Below, piece by piece: positions 1-8,658 of a stretch of DNA of 64,000 nucleotides. The number at the start of each line of letters is the position of its first letter. The stretch's first letter is position 1. The DNA comes from Methylosinus sp. H3A (GTDB lineage: Bacteria > Pseudomonadota > Alphaproteobacteria > Rhizobiales > Beijerinckiaceae), in assembly GCF_015709455.1 (NCBI RefSeq), contig NZ_JADNQW010000005.1, positions 62,001 to 126,000 on the forward strand, given 5' to 3'. The translations under genes and the position numbers were made by a program. Under the pieces are notes generated by a model. It was not told the DNA's origin and ran no database searches. It saw only the letters and a program-made list of their open reading frames with translations.

Positions 1-1
1 C

Positions 2-481
2 AGCGTGACTGTGGACGAAAGCGGCGTAGTGGTCGCCGGCGCCTGGGGCGCGCGCAAAGCCTATGCGCCTCTGGATGCGGCCGGTATCTTGCCGGGCTTC
101 CTCGGCGCCTGGGCCATGCGTCCGGAAATCTGTGGCGAGGCGCAGCGCTCATCCTCGTTCCCGGACCGGACTCCCAACGGATTCGTCTGGATCGCCGCCG
201 ATCGCATCTTCACCAAATCCGGCCCGTTGGCGGTCGCCGGCGCTTATGTCCGAACGCCGGAGACGATGACGCCGCGAGACGTAGAAGCCGCTCTGGCCGA
301 GAAGCGCAAAATCGTCCTTTCGTCCGAGAAGGAGCGGAACGCTGGCGAGATGCTCGTCGAACTGCGCCCGCTTCGGCAAAGCGAAAGCCATTTCTATCAG
401 CTCAGCCTCTCGGACGAGAAGAAAACGCTCGTGATCGAGGAAGCCGGCCGTGAGCGCGTCACATTGAAACTTTGCAAATGA
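2..481 (+). CDS. Hypothetical protein, 5' end cut by the window
   Basis: The reading frame is open from base 2 to a TGA at 479-481, so the gene probably begins before the window; in-frame GTG codons at 5 and 11 are possible but have no visible ribosome site. About 159 residues are visible. They contain a G-x-W-A segment followed by a Cys (LGAWAMRPEIC) and then a run of short beta-like stretches. A similar G-x-W-A...C arrangement occurs in the C-terminal half of the protein at 1217-2005, so the two may share a small beta-rich fold. I do not recognise a family and infer no function. Confidence 0.6.
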   Translation, partial: SVTVDESGVVVAGAWGARKAYAPLDAAGILPGFLGAWAMRPEICGEAQRSSSFPDRTPNGFVWIAADRIFTKSGPLAVAGAYVRTPETMTPRDVEAALAEKRKIVLSSEKERNAGEMLVELRPLRQSESHFYQLSLSDEKKTLVIEEAGRERVTLKLCK

Positions 482-645
482 ACCGTCTCATGCCCAAGAC
501 GACGGGAGAATTTCGGAGGGTCGCGCCTCGCTTCTCGGAGCGGGACAATATCCGCCACTGCGCCCATACGCGCCGGCTGACGGAAGCGGCTGGCTGAATC
601 GGATAGAGGCCGGCCGCAGCGTGCAAGCGCCCGCGCCGGCGTTTC

Positions 646-1164
646 TCATTGCCGGCCCGCCCAGCGAAACGCCAGCACCGCGGCCGTTTCCTTCGGAGGC
701 GCATCTTCCTCGCCGCTCAAGGCGTAACTTATGGGGACCTCGATATCGAATGGCGGCTCGGGCGCCGCCTCGGGAGAAAGAGCGATGGGAATTCGGTAGG
801 TCTGCCGTCCGTCGGCGTCGAGCTTGACGTCCCAACCCTTCGAAGCGCTCGTGGCGCCGCCTCCCGGGACACAGCGCTTCGCCACGAACCTGCGGGCCCT
901 GGCGTCGGACAGATACGCGGATCGCTCGCAGGTCCAGGGATCGATGCGGATCAGCGCCGTCTCCACCTGCGAGATCGCGCCGGAAGCGAACTCGATCTCG
1001 AGCCATTCGACTCCCTTGCCGGGGACCTCATGGACATCGACCAGTCGCGCCGTGAAATGCGGCATGCGTACGGTATCGCGCCCGGCCGCCATAACGTCCC
1101 CGGCCGCGAGGCGGAGGACGCCGACGACAAAGGAGCATAGAAAAAGTTTTCGTCTCGACATCAT
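646..1164 (-). CDS. Putative exported protein of unknown function
   Basis: The 172-residue protein begins MMSRRKLFLCSF and has a basic start, a hydrophobic stretch and a likely cleavage after VMAA, so it is probably exported. I chose the ATG at 1164 because GGGAGA lies seven bases upstream; the frame stays open further upstream but without export or ribosome signals. The mature part has two Cys residues (WTCERSAY and AKRCVPGG) that could form a disulfide, and a beta-rich pattern. It follows the exported protein at 1217-2005 by 52 bases on the same strand, so they may be co-transcribed. No family recognised. Confidence 0.6.
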   Translation of the reverse strand: MMSRRKLFLCSFVVGVLRLAAGDVMAAGRDTVRMPHFTARLVDVHEVPGKGVEWLEIEFASGAISQVETALIRIDPWTCERSAYLSDARARRFVAKRCVPGGGATSASKGWDVKLDADGRQTYRIPIALSPEAAPEPPFDIEVPISYALSGEEDAPPKETAAVLAFRWAGRQ

Positions 1165-1216
1165 CCCGTGTCTCCCAACAGTCTTTTCCACTTGTGGCGC
1201 TGCTTCATACGCCGCT

Positions 1217-2005
1217 TTATCGACAGCGGAACAATCGCGAGACTGGCTGATCGGGCCGCACCGTCCGCCATTGGAGAATGTCGCCATCGGATGAAAGGGT
1301 GAACTCCTCCTCCGAATCCCACTTTCCTCCGCCGCCCGAATTTCGAGCGTTGATAATAATCGTGCGGCGCGAGCTCCCCATAGGGAGAACCCCGAGAGCG
1401 ATCATTTCCCCTTCCGACTGATGCAGACCTTTGGAATCGATTGCGATGATGGCGGTCGGTTCTCCCCCGGTGCAATTATGGGCCGAATAGGCCCATTTTC
1501 CGTGATATTGCAGGGGAATCTCGTGCAACGGGCGCAGCGTTTCTGCAGCATCAATTCCCTTGGGCGGGGCCTCGTCCGAGACTCCGACAGAGAATTCCAA
1601 CCGTCCGTTGCTCTTGTGGCGGTAGACGTCCAGCAGCAGCGACGGATTGCCGTCGACGATGGCCGCGCTCGTTTCCTTGTCGATCGTCAACATGGCGCCG
1701 GCGATCTCGACGCAGTGCGTCGTCCCCGCAAAATAAGCGTCGACGCTGTCGCCCTTCCGGCGCAGACCTCTTACATGGACATTGAAGCGGTCCTGCTGGA
1801 GAATGGCGACCGCGTCGGACAAGGCCTCCCCCTTGTTGCTGACCTGATCCTCCGGCGCGATTTCCGTACAATATTCGGTGAGATAGTCGCGAGCTGCTTT
1901 ATCGCAGCCGCCTAGTCCTGCAAAGCCGAGCGCAGACGGCCAAAGGCAATATGACCAGGCTAGAAAGCCGACCGTGGCGATTTGCCGCCATCGTCTTCGA
2001 GACAT
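1217..2005 (-). CDS. Putative exported two-part protein of unknown function
   Basis: This is a 262-residue protein starting MSRRRWRQIATVGF with a clear signal peptide ending near ALGFA. The ATG at 2005 is preceded by GAGGA, which supports it over the upstream alternative at 2068. The N-terminal half carries several Cys (GGCDKA, EYCTEI, THCVEI). The C-terminal half carries GKWAYSAHNC, resembling the G-x-W-A...C segment of the partial protein at the left edge. This suggests two periplasmic domains, the second shared between neighbours. No family or catalytic motif recognised. Confidence 0.6.
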   Translation of the reverse strand: MSRRRWRQIATVGFLAWSYCLWPSALGFAGLGGCDKAARDYLTEYCTEIAPEDQVSNKGEALSDAVAILQQDRFNVHVRGLRRKGDSVDAYFAGTTHCVEIAGAMLTIDKETSAAIVDGNPSLLLDVYRHKSNGRLEFSVGVSDEAPPKGIDAAETLRPLHEIPLQYHGKWAYSAHNCTGGEPTAIIAIDSKGLHQSEGEMIALGVLPMGSSRRTIIINARNSGGGGKWDSEEEFTLSSDGDILQWRTVRPDQPVSRLFRCR

Positions 2006-2150
2006 CGCCAGTCCTCGCGTCGAGCCATTCGATCCGTGGCTATTCCCGGCGCCGCACGCGGTCAACATACATGAAGTACCGGTTCGCTTTTACGCTCAAC
2101 TTCGACCCGCACCGACGATAGGTTCGACTGGCAAGCAGGATCTGACATGA

Positions 2151-2753
2151 GTGCGAACAATGTGCACCTTCTCTTCGACTTCGTTCATCAGCCGACTTTT
2201 GGTCGCTCTGACGCTGCCTCAAATTCTGTCAGCCGTGCCGGCATGGGGCGGCGCCGAAAATCCAATTGCTGAACTCGAACAGCATGAACTCGAACAGGCT
2301 GCGCTCGCGTGCCGGTCTCGGAGTTATAAAGAGTTGTTCACCACGATGATCCGGTCGGCAGCCGTGCGAAAAAAATACGCCGCGCCTCAGATCGATTATG
2401 AGGAACGCAGCAAAAAGAACGAGACGAGGAAGAGCGCGATTCCGAAAGAGAGCTACGACAAATTTCCGATCCAGATGTTCGATTTCTATTGGAAAACGAC
2501 CGTCCCGGCGAAGCCCGGCGACAAAGAAGAATATGTGATGATAGAGTTCGACCAGAACCAGAGCAATCAGATTTCCGTCGAGTGGACGCGTGTGCATTAC
2601 CGAGGACCGTATGTGGGCGAGGAGATTTTGGGGACGGCGTACGACCTCGACGGCAAACCTTACCGTCGGGGAAGGCGAGTCGATGGCCGATTGCTTCTTG
2701 ACCCGACCAAAGATTGCTGGGAACTCGTCGCGGATATTCGTTATGTCAAGTAA
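2151..2753 (+). CDS. Putative exported hypothetical protein
   Basis: This 200-residue protein begins with a GTG (MRTMCTFSSTSF); an ATG three codons later at 2160 is equally possible and neither has a strong ribosome site. The first 32 residues form a signal peptide (LLVALTLPQILSAVPAWG), so export to the periplasm is likely. The mature part is charged and has two Cys, near residues 53 and 190 (ALACRSR, KDCWEL). It stands alone, opposite in direction to the two exported proteins to its left, and overlaps no other credible gene. Family unknown. Confidence 0.6.
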   Translation: MRTMCTFSSTSFISRLLVALTLPQILSAVPAWGGAENPIAELEQHELEQAALACRSRSYKELFTTMIRSAAVRKKYAAPQIDYEERSKKNETRKSAIPKESYDKFPIQMFDFYWKTTVPAKPGDKEEYVMIEFDQNQSNQISVEWTRVHYRGPYVGEEILGTAYDLDGKPYRRGRRVDGRLLLDPTKDCWELVADIRYVK

Positions 2754-2963
2754 GCGCCGCGATGGCGATCGAGCGAGCCACGGCATGGTTGAATGCAAAT
2801 GCTCAGCGGATGCGGCTGGAACTGCGGCGCAAAGCGCGGGTGACGGTTTTGCAACGCCGCCGAAGACCGGGAAACGGGCTCTCGCCTCGGCACATGATCG
2901 GTGCCTGCGGCCTTGCTTGGTTTCTTCGACTCGATCAGAGACGGTGACGCCATTTTTTGGCAC

Positions 2964-3225
2964 ATGGTGGTCGAACGCCGTGACAAACACGACCGCCGGC
3001 AAAGCATCCGTAAGACCATCGAGCAATTCGAACCCGGCGCCGCCCGGCATCTGGATATCGAGCAAGAGGATGTCCGGCACGCGCTCCTCTACGAGCGCGC
3101 GGGCCTTCATGATATCGCCAGCCTCATCGACATGGCTTACCCAGTCGAGCTTGTTTCAACAGTCGTGTCAGCCGGCGCCGGGCCAGCGGCTCATCATCGA
3201 CTACAAGAACCGTCAGTTCGGTCAT
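2964..3225 (-). pseudogene. Remnant of a LytTR-type response regulator (receiver domain, frameshifted, truncated)
   Basis: The frame starts with an ATG at 3225 overlapping the TGA of the kinase chimera (ATGA), as expected for a kinase-regulator operon. It encodes a receiver start (LVVDDEPLARRRL) and stops early at 3124. Shifting frame near 3140 restores the receiver: DWVSHVDEAGDI, then ILLLDIQMP with the phospho-acceptor Asp, then VVFVTAFDHH. After that, near 2964, similarity ends: the rest of the receiver and the whole LytTR DNA-binding domain are missing. One frameshift plus a 3' deletion make it non-functional. The family assignment rests on these receiver motifs and on the LytS-type kinase next to it. 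Confidence 0.7.
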
Positions 3226-3722
3226 TCCGTCCTCCACGGCATATCCAATGCCGCCCGATAGACACCCGGTGCGGCAGGACCGGCCGAAAATTGCCCGTCA
3301 TCCTGAAACCGCGCTCGAAGGCGGTCGGCGACATTCTTCAGCCCGACCCCCATGCCAGCGGGCTTTGGCCCGACCGTTTCCATCGGCATGTCGTTCTCGA
3401 CGATCACGCGCAGCCGGTCGGTTTCACGACGGGCGGAAAGCGAAATACTGACCTTGCCGGCCATCGCGCCAACGCCATGCTTGATTGCATTTTCAATCAG
3501 GGGCTGGAGGATCAGACTGTGCACGCGATAGCCCGCCGCCTGCGCTTCTGGAACATCCGCGAAGAAACGGAGATTTTCCGGTTTCGCGGCGCGCGATGGG
3601 CATGATGGGCGGCAGAATATTCGCGTGGTTTCGACGCCATAGAGGAACCGGCCCTCATAGGCCCTGTCGCGCGTCGCCACGGCCCGAAGCATCTCTTCAG
3701 CATGGAGAGCTGGTCGATCCAT
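3222..3722 (-). pseudogene. In-frame chimera: Ada N-terminal domain joined to the C-terminal end of a LytS-type histidine kinase
   Basis: Starting at MDRPALHAEEML, about 66 residues match the N-terminal methylphosphotriester domain of Ada (RFLYGVETTRIFCRPSC, then PENLRFF and EAQAAGYR). Immediately after GYR, where Ada should supply its second Cys pair (CxRC), the sequence becomes a LytS-type kinase tail: LILQPLIENAIKHGV (N-box), then GMGVGLKNVADRL (G-box) to the C-terminus. The switch is near 3525. The Ada half therefore keeps two of its four zinc Cys, and the kinase half has no sensor or phospho-acceptor His region. The simplest reading is a deletion fusing two genes in frame. It could still be translated; activity is unlikely. 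Confidence 0.7.
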
Positions 3723-3921
3723 TTTCATTTTTGTCCGAACTGTCCTCGCCGCGAACATACCTCGAAGGATGAGGATCGCCGCTCCGCTTCCTGCCGCCAA
3801 ATCCGTCCGGCCGCCCAAACGAGACGACGACCGCGATTTGACCGCAAGTTCCGGAGTGCGCATTCCGGTCGGGCGTCTAAGCTCGAGGGCGAACCGATAC
3901 GCCCACGAGAGACCGAAACGA

Positions 3922-5340
3922 ATGAGTAAAGCTCTGGACCGCGCCTACCGCGCTGCGACCGCATGGATCGATGGCCTCGACGAGCGGCCGGTGGCGGCGC
4001 GCGCGACGCGCGACGACCTCACCGCGATCTTCGACGGACGGCTGCCGGAGTTCGGAACCAGATCGGAAGAGGTCGTCGAATGGTTGACGCGCCAAGCCGG
4101 CGACGGAATGCTCGGCAGCGCCGGCGGTCGCTTTTTCGCCTGGGTCATCGGAGGCGGCGTGGAGTCCGCGCTGGCCGCAGATTGGATGGTCGCGACATGG
4201 GATCAGAATGCGGCGCTCTACGCCTGCAGCCCGGCCGCCTCGGTCATCGAGGACACAGCCGGCGCATGGATCAAGGAATTGCTGGATCTGCCGCGCGAAT
4301 CGTCCTTCAGCTTCACGACCGGCTGTCAGCTCGCGCATACGACCTGCCTCGCCGCCGCCCGCCACGCGCTGCTGAAGCGCGCCGAATGGGACGTGGAGCA
4401 GGACGGACTCTTCGGCGCGCCTCGTTTGACCATTCTGGCGAGTGAGGAAAGACATGGCTCGATCGATCGCGCGGCGCGCTTTCTCGGCTTCGGCCGCCGG
4501 GCGATCCAGCCGCTCGCGACCGACGATTCGGGAAGGATCGCGCCGACGGCGTTGGAACAGGCGATATCGCGCTCGGGCGGTCCGGCGATCCTCGTCTTGA
4601 ATGCGGCCGACCTCAACATCGGCGCCTGCGATCGATTCGCCGAGCTCATTCCAATGGCGCATTCGGCCGGGCTCTGGGTCCATATCGACGGAGCCTTCGG
4701 GCTATTTGCACGCGCGAGCCGCGCGCATCGCCATCGCTTATCGGGCGTGGAGCTGGCCGATAGCTGGGCGACCGACGGCCACAAATGGCTCAACGTCCCT
4801 TTCGACTGCGGGATCGCGATCGTCAGAGATCGCGCGGCCCATCGCGCCGCGATGACGACCAGCGCCGCCTATATCGCGGCGCAATCGGACGCGCGCGATC
4901 AGATCGACTGGAATCCCGAATGGTCACGGCGCGCACGCGGCGTCCCCGTCTATGCGGCGCTGAAGGAATTGGGACGCGAGGGAGTCGAAGCCCTGATCGA
5001 TCGCTGCTGCGCGCATTATGAGGCGCTGGTGGATGGGCTCGGCGCCCTCGCCGGTGTGGAGGTGCTGTCTCCGGCGAGCTTGAATCAAGGCCTCGTGCGA
5101 TTTAATCGCATCGCCGACACGCCAGAAGAGAACGACGCCTTCACGGACGAAATCATCGAGAAGATCAACGCCACAGGCGAAGCCTTCTTTTCCGGTACGA
5201 CATGGCGCGGTCGCCGCGCCATGCGCATCATCGTCGTGAACTGGCGCACGAGCGAGAACGATGTGGACCGCGCAGTTGCAGCCACCTGCGCCGCGCTCGC
5301 CCAATCGCACGCGGGCTCCTCTTTGCACATCGAAGGCTAG
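3922..5340 (+). CDS. PLP-dependent group II amino-acid decarboxylase family protein
   Basis: The 472-residue protein belongs to the pyridoxal-phosphate decarboxylases related to aromatic-L-amino-acid and glutamate decarboxylases. The cofactor lysine is Lys288 in TDGHKWLNVPFDCG, and the PLP-pairing Asp is in HIDGAFG at residues 254-260. FTTGCQLAHT near residue 131 corresponds to the phosphate-binding region, although the usual SGGS is altered. I chose the ATG at 3922 (MSKALDRAYRA) because upstream residues look like non-coding translation. The substrate cannot be read from the sequence. It starts about 200 bases from the Ada/kinase remnant, divergently, and appears to be a single-gene unit. 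Confidence 0.85.
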   Translation: MSKALDRAYRAATAWIDGLDERPVAARATRDDLTAIFDGRLPEFGTRSEEVVEWLTRQAGDGMLGSAGGRFFAWVIGGGVESALAADWMVATWDQNAALYACSPAASVIEDTAGAWIKELLDLPRESSFSFTTGCQLAHTTCLAAARHALLKRAEWDVEQDGLFGAPRLTILASEERHGSIDRAARFLGFGRRAIQPLATDDSGRIAPTALEQAISRSGGPAILVLNAADLNIGACDRFAELIPMAHSAGLWVHIDGAFGLFARASRAHRHRLSGVELADSWATDGHKWLNVPFDCGIAIVRDRAAHRAAMTTSAAYIAAQSDARDQIDWNPEWSRRARGVPVYAALKELGREGVEALIDRCCAHYEALVDGLGALAGVEVLSPASLNQGLVRFNRIADTPEENDAFTDEIIEKINATGEAFFSGTTWRGRRAMRIIVVNWRTSENDVDRAVAATCAALAQSHAGSSLHIEG

Positions 5341-5665
5341 CGCGCTCGTGTTGGAGGAACCGGGAGCGCGTAGCGCGGGAGCCATCGTGCACGAGTGAGA
5401 TTCTGGCGCTGACGGAACGGGAAAGCGCCTCGCCTTCGAGCATGAGGAGCGCCGACTTGAGACGGATTGCTCCTGCATTCCGTCGACCGTTTGCCCACGC
5501 CATGGTGCTTCGCCTGGAAAAAGGAGAGACGCCTGATGGAGGCCCGCTCGGCAGATCATCCACCACCCCGGAAGGCCCGATCCTCGCCGGCTTCTAAACG
5601 GCTTCTAAAAATAAATCTCGTTGGCTGCTCGACCCTTCCAAAGCCTCGCAAGATATTGATTTTAT
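5341..5665. other. Non-coding stretch between the decarboxylase and tRNA-Thr
   Basis: About 325 bases without a credible gene. Short open frames exist on both strands, but none has a ribosome site, recognisable motif or sensible composition. I see no clear terminator or operator here. The end nearest the tRNA is AT-richer and contains TTGATTTTATTGG just beyond the tRNA 3' end. Confidence 0.5.
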
Positions 5666-5741
5666 TGGTGCCGGTTGCAGGATTCGAACCCGCGACCTAC
5701 TGATTACAAATCAGTTGCTCTACCAGCTGAGCTAAACCGGC
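5666..5741 (-). tRNA. tRNA-Thr (anticodon UGU)
   Basis: The minus strand folds as a full cloverleaf: acceptor GCCGGTT pairs with AACCGGC, the D-arm contains GCTCAGCTGGTAGAGC, the anticodon stem ACTGA/TCAGT encloses TTTGTAA giving anticodon TGT, and the T-arm has GGTTCGAATCC. Discriminator A is followed by an encoded CCA (5668-5666). Without CCA it is 73 nucleotides. Confidence 0.95.
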
Positions 5742-5992
5742 GCCTCGTCCGAACGACTTGGCGTTTCGACGTCGGCACCCTCTATACGCTCCCGCGCTCC
5801 TCTGGAAAAGAGCGTGCGCGAAACGCATCCGCTCCACCTCTCCGCGCGGCCGCAAAAACCCTACGCAGGCGAGCTGTCGCAACGAGAGCCGCGGCGTTGC
5901 GCCCAATGGGACGAGATGCTATTTGAAATAGCAACGCAGCGGAATCGAAATGCGAGAACACGCTGTTTTTTAAGATCACCTAGGGCGCTCGC

Positions 5993-6949
5993 ATGGAAAA
6001 CCGCAGGATTCTGGTCACGGGCGGCGCGGGTTTTCTCGGTTCGCATCTGTGCGAGCGATTGATCGCGGCGGGACACGAGGTTCTCTGCGTCGATAATTTC
6101 TTCACCGGCCAGCGCAAGAATATCCACCATCTGCTCGACCATGAGAATTTCGAGCTGCTACGCCATGACGTCACCCATCCGCTGTTCGTCGAAGTCGACG
6201 AGATTTATAATCTCGCCTGCCCCGCCTCACCGATCCATTATCAGTTCGATCCGGTGCAGACGACCAAGACCAGCGTGATCGGCGCGATCAACATGCTCGG
6301 CCTCGCCAAGCGGGTGAAGGCCAAAGTGTTCCAGGCGTCGACATCCGAAGTCTACGGCGATCCTTCCGTGCATCCGCAACCGGAATCCTATTGGGGCAAC
6401 GTCAATCCCCTCGGACCCCGCGCCTGCTATGACGAAGGGAAGCGCTGCGCCGAGACCTTGTTCTTCGACTATCACCGGCAGCATAGGCTGAAGATCAAAG
6501 TCGTGCGCATCTTCAATACTTATGGACCGCGCATGCACGCCCGCGACGGTCGCGTCGTCTCTAATTTCATCGTGCAGGCGCTGAGGGGCGAGCCGATCAC
6601 CATCTATGGCGAAGGCCAGCAGACACGGTCTTTCTGCTATGTCGACGATCTCATCGGCGGCTTCACCGCGCTGATGGATTCGCCCGACGACGTCGTCGGG
6701 CCCATCAACATCGGCAATCCCCAGGAGTTCACCATTCGGCAACTCGCCGAGCAGGTGATCGATCTCACCGGCTCCACGTCGAAGCTCGTCTTCGAGCCGC
6801 TTCCGGCGGACGATCCCAAGCAGCGTCGGCCGGATATTTCCGCCGCGGAGCGCCTGCTCGGCTGGGGGCCCACAATTCAATTGCGCGAGGGGTTGCTGCG
6901 CACCATCGCTTATTTCGACGAGCAGCTGGGCCGCGCCCGCGAAGCGTAG
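5993..6949 (+). CDS. UDP-glucuronate decarboxylase (UDP-xylose synthase), extended SDR family
   Basis: This 318-residue enzyme should convert UDP-glucuronate to UDP-xylose with bound NAD, supplying a sugar for cell-surface polysaccharide. It has the Rossmann motif GGAGFLGSH at residues 10-18 and the catalytic pair in YDEGK near residue 145. The family hallmarks [11 protein letters not shown] and [10 protein letters not shown] are present, and the length matches bacterial soluble forms, which lack the N-terminal membrane anchor of animal enzymes. The ATG follows an AT-rich leader containing TTTTTTAAG. It stands alone between tRNA-Thr and a LuxR-type regulator, with no other polysaccharide gene adjacent. 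The assignment over other NAD-dependent epimerases rests on the YWGNVNP segment. Confidence 0.88.
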   Translation: MENRRILVTGGAGFLGSHLCERLIAAGHEVLCVDNFFTGQRKNIHHLLDHENFELLRHDVTHPLFVEVDEIYNLACPASPIHYQFDPVQTTKTSVIGAINMLGLAKRVKAKVFQASTSEVYGDPSVHPQPESYWGNVNPLGPRACYDEGKRCAETLFFDYHRQHRLKIKVVRIFNTYGPRMHARDGRVVSNFIVQALRGEPITIYGEGQQTRSFCYVDDLIGGFTALMDSPDDVVGPINIGNPQEFTIRQLAEQVIDLTGSTSKLVFEPLPADDPKQRRPDISAAERLLGWGPTIQLREGLLRTIAYFDEQLGRAREA

Positions 6950-7039
6950 CGACGGAATCGCGCGCGGCCGAGGCTCTCGTTCGAAGCCGAGCGGCGGAAG
7001 TATTGCTTCCGCCGTTTTCGATCGTCGCGGACGTCGCCC

Positions 7040-8122
7040 ATGTCGAAATTCGAAGCCCTGGCCGACCGCATCTACGAGGCCGCCGTCGTTCCGGAGTTCT
7101 GGCCGGAGGTTCTCGACGCGATCTCCACGCTCAGCGGCTCCGTCGGCGGCATTTTATTCGCGACCAATGCGCAATTTTCGGGTTGGACGGCGTCGCCGCG
7201 CATGGCGCCCATGTTCGCCGAATTCGTCGAACGAGGATGGGCGGCGCGCAATCCGCGTCCGGCGCGCGGACGCGCCTTCAACGCCGCGGGTTTCGTCAGC
7301 GATCACGAGCTGTTCTCGCCCGAGGAGATGGACGCCGATCCGACCTATGCCTATTTGCGGAGCCAGGGCCTCGGCTGGTGCGCTGGCAAGATCGCCATCC
7401 CGCCCACGGGCGACACGCTCATCTTCAGCTGGGAGAAGCGCTTCGCCGATGGTCCCTTCGATCGCGCCATGCTCGATTCTCTGGATGCGATCGGCGGCCA
7501 TCTCGCCCGCGCTGCGCTCATCGCCGCACGACTCGGCCTCGAGCGGGCGCGCGCCGCCGCCGAGACCATGCGCGCCCTAGGCCTGCCGGCGGCCGTGCTG
7601 TCGCGGTCGCACCGGCTGCTGCTCGCCAATGATCTGTTCGCGCGCTTCGTCCCGTCGCTGGTGCAGGATCGGCGCGAACGCGCCATCATCACCGATATGC
7701 GCGTCGATGCGCTGTTCGCGCAGGCGCTCGCCCGGCTGCGCATCGTCGGCGCGCCGGCGGGCCTGCAATCCCTGCCGGTTCCCGCTCGAGAGGGGAACCG
7801 GCCGCTGGTCCTGCATCTCGCGCCGATCCGCGGCGCGGCTCAGGATGTGTTCGCGGCCGGCGACATATTGCTGATCGTCACCGAATTGACGATCGGCGCG
7901 ACTCCCGACGCCGCTCTGCTCCAGGGCCTGTTCGATCTCACCCCCGCCGAAGCGCGTGTCGCGCGCGCCATCGCCGCGGGCCGGCCAGCCTCCGAGATCG
8001 CCGGCGCGCACGGCGTCTCGGCGGAGACCGTTCGGACCCAGCTCAGAGCTGTTTTCGCAAAGACGGGCGTCTCGCGCCAGGTCGACCTCGTCCGGCTGCT
8101 GTCGGGCGCGACGCTGCCCTGA
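7040..8122 (+). CDS. LuxR-type HTH transcriptional regulator
   Basis: The 360-residue protein ends in a LuxR-type DNA-binding domain: LTPAEARVARAIAAG, then SEIAGAHGVSAETVRTQLRAVFAKTGVSRQVDLVRLL over roughly residues 295-355. The first 280 residues are a sensory region without a motif I can name; they do not show a receiver domain, so this is not a classic two-component regulator. It is 90 bases downstream of the UDP-glucuronate decarboxylase on the same strand but has only a weak ribosome site, so co-transcription is uncertain. The ligand and target genes are not evident. Confidence 0.8.
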   Translation: MSKFEALADRIYEAAVVPEFWPEVLDAISTLSGSVGGILFATNAQFSGWTASPRMAPMFAEFVERGWAARNPRPARGRAFNAAGFVSDHELFSPEEMDADPTYAYLRSQGLGWCAGKIAIPPTGDTLIFSWEKRFADGPFDRAMLDSLDAIGGHLARAALIAARLGLERARAAAETMRALGLPAAVLSRSHRLLLANDLFARFVPSLVQDRRERAIITDMRVDALFAQALARLRIVGAPAGLQSLPVPAREGNRPLVLHLAPIRGAAQDVFAAGDILLIVTELTIGATPDAALLQGLFDLTPAEARVARAIAAGRPASEIAGAHGVSAETVRTQLRAVFAKTGVSRQVDLVRLLSGATLP

Positions 8123-8325
8123 GCCGCCCCTTCTTCCCTGCCATCTCCTCCATTTGGGGGATACGCCCCGAACGCGCCCGATATAGGGAAGGGCGCGGCG
8201 TTCTCGGCGCGAGTCGAGGATTTTCGGGGGGAACGCATGTCCAGTCTAGACGATCACATTGGGAGAGCTCCGGCGGCGGCGAGCGACGCCGCGCCCGGCC
8301 GTCGGCGCAGCCGATAGAGACCAAG

Positions 8326-8649
8326 GTGATCGACGATCGACTAGACGACGACGAATGGGCGCTCTGCGCGCGCTTCGTCATCGAAACGGGGGCAAAGCGC
8401 GGACGACCGCCGCGCGACCATCGCCGCGTCATTGATGGCGTGCTCTGGATCGCGCTGACGGGAGCCGCCTGGAGAGACCTGCCTCCAGAATTCGGCAATT
8501 GGAGCTCGGTCTACCGGCAGTTTCTGCGGTGGTCCGAGAGCGGCCTATGGCGCGTTCTGCTCGCGGAGGCGACATGCGCGGAGAGGGCGGATTTGCAGGC
8601 CGCGCTCACCGCCGTCTGCGCCCTGCCCGGCCGCCGCACGCCGCGCTGA
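8326..8649 (+). pseudogene. IS5-family transposase remnant (N-terminal domain only)
   Basis: The 107-residue frame (GTG start) carries the N-terminal domain typical of IS5-family transposases (DUF4096): RPPRDHRRVIDGVLWIALTGAAWRDLPPEFGNWSSVYRQFLRW. After about residue 85 the sequence departs from the family and stops at 8647, before any of the three DDE catalytic residues. It is therefore a truncated insertion sequence, ending ten bases from the accC stop codon. A 26-codon open frame at 8237-8317 behind a GGGGGG ribosome-like site precedes it; its status is unclear. Confidence 0.7.
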
Positions 8650-8658
8650 GCACGCCGA

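Noticed and set aside
3222..3722. A functional Ada-type DNA repair protein
   Set aside because: The second zinc Cys pair, the AraC-type domain and the methyltransferase domain are all missing; the rest is kinase sequence.
8237..8317. 26-codon frame behind a GGGGGG site upstream of the IS5 remnant
   Set aside because: The ribosome-like site is good, but the peptide (Ala/Arg-rich) has no feature to support it and the region is IS-derived.
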